In this document: positions 1-8,864 of the stretch, in pieces
Layout: each line of letters opens with the position of its first letter
How positions within the stretch are numbered: position 1 is the stretch's first letter
Source of the DNA: JBBIPA01 sp963775935
GTDB taxonomy: Bacteria; Chloroflexota; Dehalococcoidia; GIF9; UBA5629
Direction of reading: 5' to 3'
DNA: 64,000 bases
NCBI GenBank assembly: GCA_963775935.1
Contig: CAVZKR010000008.1
Location: forward strand, 186,001-250,000
Made by a program: the position numbers and the translations under genes
Notes under the pieces: model-generated
The model's input: only the letters and a program-made list of their open reading frames with translations
Told to the model about the DNA's origin: nothing
Databases searched by the model: none

Positions 1-2939
1 TTTCCGGCGTGCCTTGATAGTACACGGCAATGTGGTCAGTAATTTCTAACCCAGCAGACCGCCGCATAGTTTGTAGACGTCTTACTAGTTCACGTGCTAT
101 TCCCTCCGACTGAAGCTCTTGAGAGAGCTCGGTAGACATTGCAACCCAATGTTCCCCTTCCTTAGCTGTGCTAAAACCGAGCTTCTCGTCAAATATTTCC
201 CCTTCAACAAATTCTACTTCCTTAACGTTAAGCTCCTCTATAATTTGATAAGTTAAGTTCTGCAGGTCTTCCTTTTCAGTTTTCGAACGCGCTTTAATTA
301 ATATTTTAGACAAGGGTTGACGTATCTTTATGCCAGCCTTAGCACGTGCTGCACGACCCAGGCTACAAAGAGCTATCACTGCGCTTGTAGCTTCAATAAG
401 ACGACTATTTATCATGGTCTTTTCGGCAACAGGAAAATCACAGAGATGTACACTTTCAGGAGCATTTTGGTCGATTGAACATACTAAATTGTGGTACATT
501 TCATCGGCAATAAAAGGAGTAAATGGAGCTAAAACCTTAGCAAGAATAACCAAGCAACTATAGAGCGTTGAGTACGCTGCTAGCTTATCATTATCATTTT
601 GACTTTTCCAAAAACGCCGTCTACTTCTCCTGACATACCAATTAGAAAGATCGTCAACAAATGTTTCAATCTTCCGACCTGCTGAGGTGGGATCATAGTT
701 GCTAAGGGCATCATCAACATCAGCTACAACTTGATGTATCCTAGACAGTATCCAGATATCTAAATCAGAACTTGGAACTATAGTAATGGTTTTCGGGTTA
801 ACGTTGTCAATGTTAGCATACATTATGAAAAAAGAATAAGTGTTCCATACTGTAAGTAAAAAATTGCGTAGTACTTCCCCCACCATGTCAATGGAGAAAC
901 GACGTACATTACCAGCCGGTGAAGAGGTAAGTAGGTACCATCGTAGTGCATCAGCGCCATATTTATTGAGCACTATCCAAGGATCCACCACATTACCCTT
1001 GGCTTTGCTCATTTTCTCTCCCTCAGAATCAAGAATATGTCCCAGAGCAAATGACGTTTTTAAAACAAGGGCGACTAAAGAGCAAGGTGGAGAGAGCATG
1101 TAAAGAGTAAAACCAACCTCGTGTCTGATCAACTGCTTCACAAATAAAATCGGCTGGGAAGCTTTTCTCAAAAAGGTCTCTATTTTCAAATGGGTAATGC
1201 CATTGAGCCAGAGGCATAGCACCAGAATCAAACCAGCAGTCAATAACTTCTGGCTGTCGTTTCATTTCGCTGCCACACTTAGAGCAAGCGAATATGATAT
1301 CGTCAACAAAAGGACGGTGCAGGTCTAGCGGCTCAACCAAACCCTTGAAGTTTGGTTTCAATTTCAATTCCTCGAGGCTACCAATGCACTCGAAGCCACC
1401 GCAAGCCGTACATTGCCATACACTTAACGGTGTTCCCCAGTAGCGCTCGCGGGAAAAAGCCCAGTCAATATTATTTTCCAGCCAATCACCAAAACGTCCA
1501 TATTTAATATGTTCTGGGTACCAGTTGAGCTCTGTATTTCCAGAGATAAGTTCTTTCTTCTTCGCGGTCGTTCTTATATACCATGTCTTCTTGGCATAAT
1601 AGAGCAGTGGTGATTCACAACGCCAACAGAAAGGATAGGTATGAAATATTTTCTCACTGCGATAGAGCAATCCTCGTGATTTAAGGTTATCGAGCACTAG
1701 AGGGTCAGCATCTTTGACAAATTTGCCCATAAAGGGATATGTACCCGCTATCGTACCATCTGGATTCACAGGTTGAACAAAATCCAGGTTCTTTTCCCTT
1801 CCGACTTCAAAGTCAACCTCACCGAAAGCTGGGGCAATATGCACAATGCCAGTACCTTCTTCCATTGATACGAAATCAGCATCAATAACACGATAAGCCA
1901 AGTTTGTTTCCGGTTTTTGTAACTCAAACATTTCTCTTGCTACATCTGTATGCGCATTTGTCTGGACTTGAGAACGTCTTCTTTCCACTCCATATTCGTG
2001 AGGATTGAAGAGAGGTTCGTATTCAATATTTACTAGCTCGCTTCCCTTTACTGTACCTATTACCCTATAGTCAGTTAAGCCCATGGATTCCGCAAAGGAT
2101 CGCGCTAAAATAAGGCTTTCGCTGTCCAGCTCCACCACGACATACTCAGCTTCAGGAGAAACAGCCAGAGCGGTATTTCCAGGCAATGTCCATGGTGTGG
2201 TCGTCCACGCCAGAAAAAAGAGGGGCTTGCTTAGAAAGATTTTATTGTCTTTACCCACTAACTGATTAAGAACTCCAGATTGAGTAATCGATTTCTTCGT
2301 AAGTCTAAACTTTATGTAAACTGATGGATCCTCAGTATCATCCTTATAGCCTAAAGCAACTTCATGGGAACTAAGAGAGGTTCCACATCGTGGACAGTGC
2401 GGAGTGACTTTATAACCTTGATAAATGAAGCCCCTATCCCATAGTTGTTTTATTGTCCACCAGCAGGATTCGATATAGTTATTATCTAAAGTTATATAAG
2501 GGTGTTGAAGGTCAAGCCAAAAGCCAATGCGTTCAGTCATCGTATTCCATTCTTTAAGATAACCGAAGACGCTTTCTCGACATTGGGTATTAAACTTAGC
2601 TACACCATAATTTTCAATCTCTGCTTTACTAGTAAAACCCAATTTCTTTTCTATCTCGAGTTCTACTGGCAAGCCATGCGTATCCCAGCCAGCTTTGCGA
2701 GGTGTATAATAGCCTTTCATTGCTTTGAATCTGGGGATAACATCTTTAAAGACACGAGATAACACATGATGAATACCTGGATTACCATTTGCAGTCGGAG
2801 GTCCTTCGTAAAGGGTGAATTGAGTCCCACCACGCCGAGACTCAACGCTTTTTTCAAAGATATGATTTTCTTGCCAAAAATTGAGAACGTTGATTTCTAG
2901 CTTTGGAAAGTCTACCTTACTGTTTACCGGGCGGAACAT
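1..2939 (-). CDS. ileS: Isoleucyl-tRNA synthetase, 3' end beyond window, one frameshift
   Basis: This cytoplasmic enzyme charges tRNA-Ile with isoleucine. The N-terminal 630 residues read without interruption: a class I nucleotide-binding site with GIHH in place of HIGH (near residue 57), the CP1 editing region with a TTTPWTLPGN motif, and zinc-type CxxC pairs. At about 1046 one extra base shifts the frame. After it the reading resumes with EKMSKAKGNV (KMSKS motif with Ala for Ser) and the anticodon-binding domain, and runs off the left edge with about 975 residues covered. The eukaryote-like (IleS2) layout is inferred from the motifs. It lies 1 nt downstream of jag and is probably co-transcribed with it. 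The frameshift looks like a sequencing error because everything after it is conserved. Confidence 0.93.
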
Positions 2940-2940
2940 G

Positions 2941-3582
2941 CTAGCGTTTCCTCAGGAGAATTACAACTTTACGCTCCTCGCCAACACCTGTGCTTTGTGT
3001 CGTAACATCCGGATGGTCAGCTAAGGCTAAATGTATAACCCGACGCTCATCTGCAGGCATAGGCTCGAGATTAATTGAGCGACGGTTTGCTTTGACTTGA
3101 TCAGCGAGTCGTAAAGCTAGCCTGTGCAAGGATTCGTAACGGCGCTTTTTATATCCTGCAACATCAACGTTTATTGGAATCCATGCTTTTAACTTTTCTG
3201 CAATTATTATTCTCAGTATATATTGGAGTGAAAGAAGAGCCTGCCCATGCCGACCAATCAATGCTCCTAAGTCATCGCCTTCGATATTTAAAGTTACCGG
3301 TAGCCCTTCAGTTTCTGATGTGATATGAACTTCAGCAGCTATACCAAGACATTTAATTAATGTTTCCAGAACTTCTCTGGCCTCAGAAGCTACATTGTTC
3401 TGGTTAGCCTTATTTACAAGACTCACTCTTATCTTGGCTTCTTCAGCTCCAACCCCCAGCACTCCTGCCCTCCCCTTCTTTAAAACAACAATTTCAACCT
3501 CGTTTTCAGCTGCTCCTAGTTGCTCGAGCGCTGTTTTTTTTGCTTCATCTATTGTTTTTGAAGTAACTTCTATCTCTTTCAC
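2941..3582 (-). CDS. jag: Jag/KhpB RNA-binding protein (Jag-N, KH, R3H)
   Basis: This 213-residue protein has the SpoIIIJ-associated architecture: an N-terminal Jag domain (residues 1-50, KKGRAGVLGVGAEEAKI), a KH domain around 80-140 with the IGRHGQAL loop, and a C-terminal R3H domain (RRVIHLAL). The family binds RNA and affects cell-envelope growth, usually together with KhpA, which is encoded at 43.8 kb. The start is GTG, and its last two bases are the first two of the yidC stop (GTGA overlap), which supports translational coupling with yidC. Confidence 0.93.
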   Translation of the reverse strand: MKEIEVTSKTIDEAKKTALEQLGAAENEVEIVVLKKGRAGVLGVGAEEAKIRVSLVNKANQNNVASEAREVLETLIKCLGIAAEVHITSETEGLPVTLNIEGDDLGALIGRHGQALLSLQYILRIIIAEKLKAWIPINVDVAGYKKRRYESLHRLALRLADQVKANRRSINLEPMPADERRVIHLALADHPDVTTQSTGVGEERKVVILLRKR

Positions 3583-4397
3583 TTTTTAAAGAGTCCCTTC
3601 TTTTTCTCAGCATCTTTCAGTACCTTGGACTGCTGCTCGGTTGGTGGTAGCCTTCTAACTGCCGATTGACTCAGCCAGAGATGGCATCTTCAAATAGCCC
3701 CAGCCACCACTTACAAAGTATTGAATTACGATGCCAACGATATTCGAAACTGCCCAATAAAGCGATAAACCACTTGGAAAAGATAGAGTGAACATAGCAA
3801 ACATTAAGGGCATCATCAATGTGGTTATCTGAGTCATAGACTGTTGCTTGGAATCAGTTGGTGGTGGCGTTACCATTTTTTGTTGTACCCACATGGTAAT
3901 GCCGACAAGTATAGCCATGATCAATTTGGTCAGCTTTTGATAAGTTGAAGCCACAAGAATATTTCGTTTAAAGGCAGTGCCTGCATGACAATAGGCCACG
4001 AATAAAGACTCTGTGATAAGCTAATTAAGTCTTCTGGAGTAGACGCCAATGCCCTCATGATGGATTGATAAAGTGCGATCCAGATAGGAAATTGTATCAA
4101 CATAGGCCAGACGCAGCCTAGAGGATTAATCTTGGCCTCTTTATATAACTGCATCATTTCTTGTTGCAGTTTCTGCTGGTTTCTTCCGTATTTTTTCTGG
4201 AGCTCCTGGATTTTAGGCTGCAGTTCCTGCAGGGCTTTTGTAGAATTAGTCTGTCGAACGGTTATCGGAAACAGAATAAATCTAACGATAATGGTAAGAA
4301 TAATAATTGCCAGGCCAAAATTATTGCCCACCATGGCGCTCAAAGCTATCAAGCAATTAAGTACAGGATTCAGTATTATGAGATCCCAGGGATTCAT
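3579..4397 (-). CDS. yidC: Membrane protein insertase YidC, short type, frameshifted
   Basis: YidC inserts membrane proteins alone or with SecYEG. The N-terminal part carries the first membrane segments with the conserved Arg (LTIIVRFILFPIT), the cytoplasmic hairpin and the INPLGCVWPMLIQFPI segment. The reading then shifts frame in the zone 3920-3945 into MAILVGITMWVQQKM and the last membrane segments (FPSGLSLYWAVSN). A second shift near 3645-3660 gives a basic tail ending GLFKK with a TGA that overlaps the jag start. At about 270 residues it is the Gram-positive type without a large periplasmic domain. It follows the propeller lipoprotein by 9 nt. The indels are probably artefacts. Confidence 0.9.
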
Positions 4398-4406
4398 GAT
4401 TATTTC

Positions 4407-5623
4407 TTACTTACTAGCCTTCTTAAATTTCCAGAGTTCTTTCCCCGATTGTATATCGATAGCTCGGACAGAATCGTCCCGAGCATGAATGTAAACAGTG
4501 TTTTCTACAGCATAGAGAGGTGCCATGACTGAATAATCGATAGAAACCGTTTTCTTTGGAGTCCCATTCACAATATCTACCAGATATAGTGTGCCAGATT
4601 CAGAGGCTGCCACGATTAAATCAGCTACAATAACTGGTCTAGATATAATTGGTTTATCCGCAGTAAACTGCCATATCTGTGTGCCAGTTGCAGCATTAAT
4701 CGCGTAAATCTTGTTATCAAGACAACTGGCATAAACAGTATCGCCTTTAACCACTGGCTCCGCCCAAAACCAGTTCCCTCCTTGGAATTTCCATTTGATA
4801 GTAGCATCAGCTATTTTAACGGCATAAAGATAACGATCAAAGGTACCGAAATAAATAGTATCGTGGAAAATGACAGGGGATGAGCACATTACTGCGGGTA
4901 AATCTGATTGCCAGAGTTGACTACCATCGCGGCTGGATATAGCATATAACTTGCCATCATAACTTCCAACATAGACAACACCTTCACTGACTGTGGGAGA
5001 TGTCCAGATTCTTTTCTGAGTTTCAAATGGTTGCTCCCACTTACTGTCTCCAGTCACTGCATCAAGTGCATAGACTTTGCCATCAGAGCTGCCAAAATAA
5101 AGTATCTCGTCGACTAAAACCAAGCCACCAACAATAGCTCCAATATATTTGTCTCCTTTTGGAAATATCCATTCCCCCTTCTTGATAGGTGATGGAAAAT
5201 CATCTTGTCGAGAAGGATTATGTCGGTTAATAGCCATGACCTTACCGCTATAAGTCCCCACCAACAATAAATCCTTATATACTACTGGACTGCTGTAAAT
5301 GACTACTTTCTGGGCTGTAGTCTGTTGACCACAAGAAAAAAGAGGACCACATAGTGAACCACTTTCAGATGTCCTGACATAAGCCCAATCCCACTCTCCC
5401 TCCCCTGGAAAACTTGTGCCAGCCTGACGCACTAAAGGATTTATAGCTAGAACCTCACCGTCCATCGACCCTGTATAAATAAGCTTGTCACTGCCTGTAA
5501 AACCAGACCAGCCACGTACACTTGGCCCTCCACAGCTACTGGGCCGGTACAGCCTGTTACTGTCAATATAGCCGCTATTACACCAATAATAAGAACAGTA
5601 ATTCTATTTGCTTTTATTTTCAT
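4407..5623 (-). CDS. PQQ-like beta-propeller repeat lipoprotein, frameshifted near N-terminus
   Basis: The gene encodes a lipoprotein signal peptide (start at 5623, hydrophobic stretch ending VTGC) followed by a beta-propeller of the BamB/PQQ type. At least six blades are visible, each with a pattern like VYALDAVTGDSKWEQPF or IYAINAATGTQIWQF. A missing G in the run at 5526-5528 breaks the frame between the signal peptide and the propeller; adding one G joins them. It sits between yidD and yidC. A surface-anchored protein-interaction or folding role linked to membrane insertion is inferred. Catalytic PQQ-enzyme residues were not recognised, so it is more likely a scaffold than a dehydrogenase. 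Confidence 0.82.
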
Positions 5624-5671
5624 TTAATTTTTCTTCGTTATTCTATTACACAAACATTGACATTTTGCAAT

Positions 5672-5881
5672 CTATGGTACTGGGTCATAGCCTCCGCGAG
5701 ACCATGGACTACAGCGGGCAAGCCGAACAACTGTTAACCAGCTACCCTTTACCACCCCATGTTTTTCAATTGCTTCACAAGCATAGTGAGAACACGAAGG
5801 AATATACCGACAAGAGGGTGAAGTAACTTCTGATATTGTGGATTGGTATAGTTTAATTAATTTTAACGCTAGCCACTTCAT
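5672..5881 (-). CDS. yidD: Membrane protein insertion efficiency factor YidD
   Basis: This 69-residue protein matches YidD: it starts with a hydrophobic helix (LALKLIKLYQSTIS) and then has the conserved Cys-rich core (CRYIPSCSHYACEAIEKHG and RLARCSPWSRGGYDPVP). The family assists YidC-dependent insertion at the inner face of the membrane. Its start overlaps the end of rnpA by 29 nt, the usual rnpA-yidD arrangement. Confidence 0.95.
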   Translation of the reverse strand: MKWLALKLIKLYQSTISEVTSPSCRYIPSCSHYACEAIEKHGVVKGSWLTVVRLARCSPWSRGGYDPVP

Positions 5882-6242
5882 TCTTAGTCATTAATAACTC
5901 AGCTCGAAACAGCAATTTCTCCACGAGTTGTTTGAGCTGGTAATAATCAGCTTCTACTGCGCCATATCGAGCTATAAATACTATATCCCATCCCGATTGT
6001 ATCGACGTTACGCGCACTATTTCTTTTAACAAACGTTTTATACGATTACGAACGACTGCTTTGCCTAAAGGTTTATTTACTGAGAACCCATAGCGGCTAA
6101 ATTCAAGGTTGTTCACTAGCGCTTTTATCATGACAAACTCGTTACTTCTCGCCATCCCTCGCGTGTACACTTCCCTGTATTGGGCTCTTTTCGTTAGCGC
6201 CCCTGCTTTTGTCATGAGCTTTAAACCGGCGTTAAGCGCCAT
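5853..6242 (-). CDS. rnpA: Ribonuclease P protein component
   Basis: This is the basic protein subunit of RNase P, which removes 5' leaders from pre-tRNAs. The signature RNR box is present (KAVVRNRIKRLLKEIVR, about residues 62-78), preceded by SRYGFSVNK. The first ATG at 6242 overlaps rpmH by 22 nt and has a close AAGGA; a second ATG at 6215 would give a non-overlapping start. It follows rpmH and precedes yidD, as in most bacteria. Confidence 0.94.
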   Translation of the reverse strand: MALNAGLKLMTKAGALTKRAQYREVYTRGMARSNEFVMIKALVNNLEFSRYGFSVNKPLGKAVVRNRIKRLLKEIVRVTSIQSGWDIVFIARYGAVEADYYQLKQLVEKLLFRAELLMTKNEVASVKIN

Positions 6243-6361
6243 CGTCCTTTTAATCGTCTGGCTTTCAAGACGTCCCGCCCACCTTGTGTCTTTACTCTAG
6301 CCCTAAAACCATGCGTATTTCTTCTTTTAATTTTTTTAGGTTGATATGTCCGCTTCGGCAC
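6221..6361 (-). CDS. rpmH: 50S ribosomal protein L34
   Basis: A 46-residue L34 reads from a GTG at 6361: PKRTYQPKKIKRRNTHGF, then an Arg/Lys-rich helix ending RWRLTPV. The start lies inside the last 26 nt of rpsR and the end lies inside rnpA, so the gene overlaps both neighbours. No dnaA or visible oriC is next to it, unlike the usual dnaA-rpmH arrangement. Confidence 0.95.
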   Translation of the reverse strand: MPKRTYQPKKIKRRNTHGFRARVKTQGGRDVLKARRLKGRWRLTPV

Positions 6362-6671
6362 CTTTTCCCTCCACTGGGAGTGTTTCTTCTACAGGAATAT
6401 CTCTCGCACTAAGGTGAGCTGGTGTATATGGCAACAAAGCCAAAAACCGTGCTCTTTTTAAGGCTAATGCCAATCTTCTTTGGTGTTTGGCACAGACGCC
6501 CGTTCTACGCCGTGGTTCAATTTTCCCACGCTCAGATATGAACCTCCGCAATTGCGTGATATTTTTATAATCGATCACAGATTTGTCTACACAAAAAGGA
6601 CAGACCTTCGGCTTTACAATAAATTTGCGAGATCTATCCCTTCTAATTCTTGGCGCACTGCCTACTGGCAT
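6336..6671 (-). CDS. rpsR: 30S ribosomal protein S18
   Basis: The core is S18 (KNITQLRRFISERGKIEPRR, then AKHQRRLALALKRARFLALLPY). It has a CPFC pair plus a later Cys, the zinc-binding version. The 111-residue length exceeds a typical S18 because of an acidic tail of about 30 residues whose codons overlap the rpmH start. It is part of the rpsF-ssb-rpsR cluster. Confidence 0.95.
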   Translation of the reverse strand: MPVGSAPRIRRDRSRKFIVKPKVCPFCVDKSVIDYKNITQLRRFISERGKIEPRRRTGVCAKHQRRLALALKRARFLALLPYTPAHLSARDIPVEETLPVEGKGAEADIST

Positions 6672-6718
6672 TCGTTAACTATTGCCTCCTTTATACACAT
6701 TAATGCGTTATTAAATTT

Positions 6719-7144
6719 CTATTCCTTTTCCTTAAAAGGCAAATCTTCAGGATCCAGCATATCCTCTGGAACTTCCGCTGGAGCAGTTTCCTCGCTGGGA
6801 AGAGGTGCGACAGCTTGTTTGTCAAGAAAAAGTACTCTATCTGCTATGACTTCATTTCTAAAGCGTTTTTGTCCATCTTGCCCCTCCCAAGTTCTGCTGC
6901 GTAATCTTCCTTCTACATACACTCTTTGACCTTTGGTTAAAAACTGATTGCAGCTTTCTGCCTGTTTTCGCCAAGTAGTTACTGTAAACCACTCTGTTTC
7001 CTGTTTTCTTTCACCATCAGGGACATTATAAACACGGCTTGTGGCCAAACTAAATGAAGCTACTGGTACACCATTAGGAGTAAAGCGCATCTCCGGATCT
7101 TTTCCGACATTTCCAATAAGCAAAATTTTGTTCAAACTAGCCAT
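6719..7144 (-). CDS. ssb: Single-stranded DNA-binding protein, acidic tip possibly frameshifted
   Basis: The N-terminal OB fold is clear (LNKILLIGNVGKDPEMRFTP, WFTVTTWRKQAE, VYVEGRLRSRTW). The disordered tail is short and acidic. SSB proteins normally end exactly at an acidic PF tip that recruits partner proteins. Here the tip reads EDLPF but four residues (KEKE) follow. One more T in the T-run complementary to 6734-6737 would place a TAA directly after PF, so the extension is probably an indel. It lies between rpsF and rpsR, the standard order. Confidence 0.95.
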   Translation of the reverse strand: MASLNKILLIGNVGKDPEMRFTPNGVPVASFSLATSRVYNVPDGERKQETEWFTVTTWRKQAESCNQFLTKGQRVYVEGRLRSRTWEGQDGQKRFRNEVIADRVLFLDKQAVAPLPSEETAPAEVPEDMLDPEDLPFKEKE

Positions 7145-7165
7145 AACACCCCCTTGCCTCCAACA

Positions 7166-7453
7166 TTAACCGTTGGCTCTTATTAATAAATGGCGTATAA
7201 CCTCGTTGGATAGTTTCAGACTCGCCTCAAGTTCTCTGATTGCTGCAGGCTTTAGTTCAATCCGAGCCAGTACGTAATTACCCTCAAAACACTTTTTTAT
7301 GGGGTAAGCTAGCTTCTTTCGACCCCATTGAACAACCTCGCTCACACTACCACCTGCCTTGGTGACGCATTCACTGACTTTGCCCAGCACATTAGGTAAG
7401 TCTCCCTCAGTTACTACGGGACTGATGATGTATACTAGTTCATAATTTGCCAC
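7166..7453 (-). CDS. rpsF: 30S ribosomal protein S6
   Basis: This 95-residue protein matches S6 (YELVYIISPVV at the start, the GRKKLAYPIKK loop, then a C-terminal helix). The start is GTG at 7453 with an upstream GAAGGTGA. It is the first gene of the leftward rpsF-ssb-rpsR-rpmH-rnpA run, with a promoter -10 element about 32 nt upstream. Confidence 0.95.
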   Translation of the reverse strand: MANYELVYIISPVVTEGDLPNVLGKVSECVTKAGGSVSEVVQWGRKKLAYPIKKCFEGNYVLARIELKPAAIRELEASLKLSNEVIRHLLIRANG

Positions 7454-7484
7454 TTTACTTCACCTTCAGTAAAAAAACTATGAT

Positions 7485-7490
7485 ATTATA
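7485..7490 (-). promoter_or_regulatory. -10 element of the rpsF promoter
   Basis: On the minus strand this reads TATAAT preceded by TGG, an extended -10. No good -35 hexamer is visible at 17 nt. The predicted transcript start leaves a leader of about 25 nt with a Shine-Dalgarno site before the rpsF GTG. Confidence 0.6.
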
Positions 7491-7551
7491 CCATAACAGT
7501 AGAAATAAAGCAGCTTGTATAAATTCTGGTTAGTTCACGATGACGACTTGC

Positions 7552-7581
7552 TTGCATTTTTCCCGATTTCTGTCTTATAGT
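7552..7581 (+). promoter_or_regulatory. Candidate ychF promoter
   Basis: TTGCAT (7552-7557), an 18-nt spacer and TATAGT (7576-7581) lie upstream of the ychF ribosome-binding site (GAGGAG near 7590). It is divergent from the rpsF promoter. Confidence 0.5.
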
Positions 7582-7605
7582 TAATTAAGAGGAGTTAGTT
7601 CTCAA

Positions 7606-8706
7606 GTGGAGACTAGTATTATCGGATTACCGAAAAGCGGCAAGACAACTATTTTTAATGCCTTAACGAAAGGAAAAGCCGCAGTAGCTACTTACACACA
7701 AATAGCTTTAACTCCTAATATAGGAATATCTAAGGTGCCAGAGCCCAGACTGAAAACTTTAGAGAGTATATTTCAGCCGAAAAAAGTTACCCGAGCCGAG
7801 ATAAAATACATTGACATTACGGGCACGGGTAAAGGTTTTGGCAAGGGAGAAGGGATAGGTGGCCAATTCCTGAACTATTTAAGCGATGCCGATGCTCTAC
7901 TGCAAGTGGTACGTAGTTTTAATGATGAAAATGTACCTCACATAGAAAAAAATGTCGACCCCGTGCGTGATGTTTCCATTACAGACATGGAACTGGTCTT
8001 TTCCGATTTAATTATAATTGAAAGAAAGTTGGAGCGACTCGAGATTGGTCTAAAAGGAGCAAAACCTACAGAGCGCGATCTCCTTCTAAAAGAGCAAACG
8101 TTACTTAAACGAATTCGGGCAGGATTAGGGAAAAATATACCAATATGTCGACAGCATTTGACCAATGAAGAGATAAGAGGCTTGTCTAACTACCAATTTC
8201 TTACCGCCAAGCCTATGCTTGTAATCATTAACGTTGGTGAGAATCAGTTAGGTGAGGTATCATCGCTGGAGTTAACGCTAAGCTCTAAATGTTCCTATCC
8301 CCAGTTTGAGGTAGTGGCTGTATGCGGTAAACTTGAGATGGAATTGGCACAACTTAGCGAATTTGAAGTTGAAGAATTCCGTAAAGCACTAGGATTAACA
8401 GAATCAGCGACCGATCGTGTCGTCAAGGCTTCATATCGGTTATTGGGGTTGATTTCCTTCTTCACCACTGTTTCCTCTGAACTGAGAGCATGGACTATCC
8501 CCAAAGGAACCACAGCTCTAAGAGCCGCTGATAAAATTCACTCTGATATTGCCAGCGGTTTTATTCGCGCTGAGGTCGTAAAATTTGATGATTTAAAACA
8601 ATGCGGAAGCTTAACCGAAGCTAAAAAACTTGGTCTGCTCAGGCTCGAAGGTAAGAATTACGTGGTACAGGATGGGGATATAATAACTTTCTTATTCAAT
8701 GTCTAG
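7606..8706 (+). CDS. ychF: Ribosome-associated ATPase YchF/OLA1 family
   Basis: This 366-residue TRAFAC-class P-loop protein starts with GTG. Visible motifs are the P-loop GLPKSGKTTIFNAL, a DITG G3 motif with a glycine-rich loop, NVGE at the base-recognition position (the NxxE form linked to ATP rather than GTP), a helical coiled-coil insertion, and a C-terminal TGS domain ending QDGDIITFLFNV. The family binds 70S ribosomes and is redox-responsive. It stands alone at the head of a plus-strand block. Confidence 0.92.
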   Translation: METSIIGLPKSGKTTIFNALTKGKAAVATYTQIALTPNIGISKVPEPRLKTLESIFQPKKVTRAEIKYIDITGTGKGFGKGEGIGGQFLNYLSDADALLQVVRSFNDENVPHIEKNVDPVRDVSITDMELVFSDLIIIERKLERLEIGLKGAKPTERDLLLKEQTLLKRIRAGLGKNIPICRQHLTNEEIRGLSNYQFLTAKPMLVIINVGENQLGEVSSLELTLSSKCSYPQFEVVAVCGKLEMELAQLSEFEVEEFRKALGLTESATDRVVKASYRLLGLISFFTTVSSELRAWTIPKGTTALRAADKIHSDIASGFIRAEVVKFDDLKQCGSLTEAKKLGLLRLEGKNYVVQDGDIITFLFNV

Positions 8707-8758
8707 CTACTTTCATTCAAAATAGAGTAGGGCGTAAAGCATAAGCAATAGATTGTGC

Positions 8759-8787
8759 TTCAACATTCTCATACTAAATGATATAAT
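8759..8787 (+). promoter_or_regulatory. dgt promoter
   Basis: TTCAAC (8759-8764), a 17-nt spacer and TATAAT (8782-8787, preceded by TGA) lie about 78 nt before the dgt ATG. No obvious Shine-Dalgarno sequence precedes that ATG. Confidence 0.6.
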
Positions 8788-8864
8788 CCTAGCCCTAGCA
8801 CCCTAATAACAACATTGTACGATTCGTGAATATAAGAATTAACTAAAAAAGAACTTGTTTTCTT

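Noticed and set aside
6221..6361. Chromosome origin near rpmH
   Set aside because: dnaA, dnaN and DnaA-box clusters are absent; rpmH here belongs to the rpsR-rnpA run.
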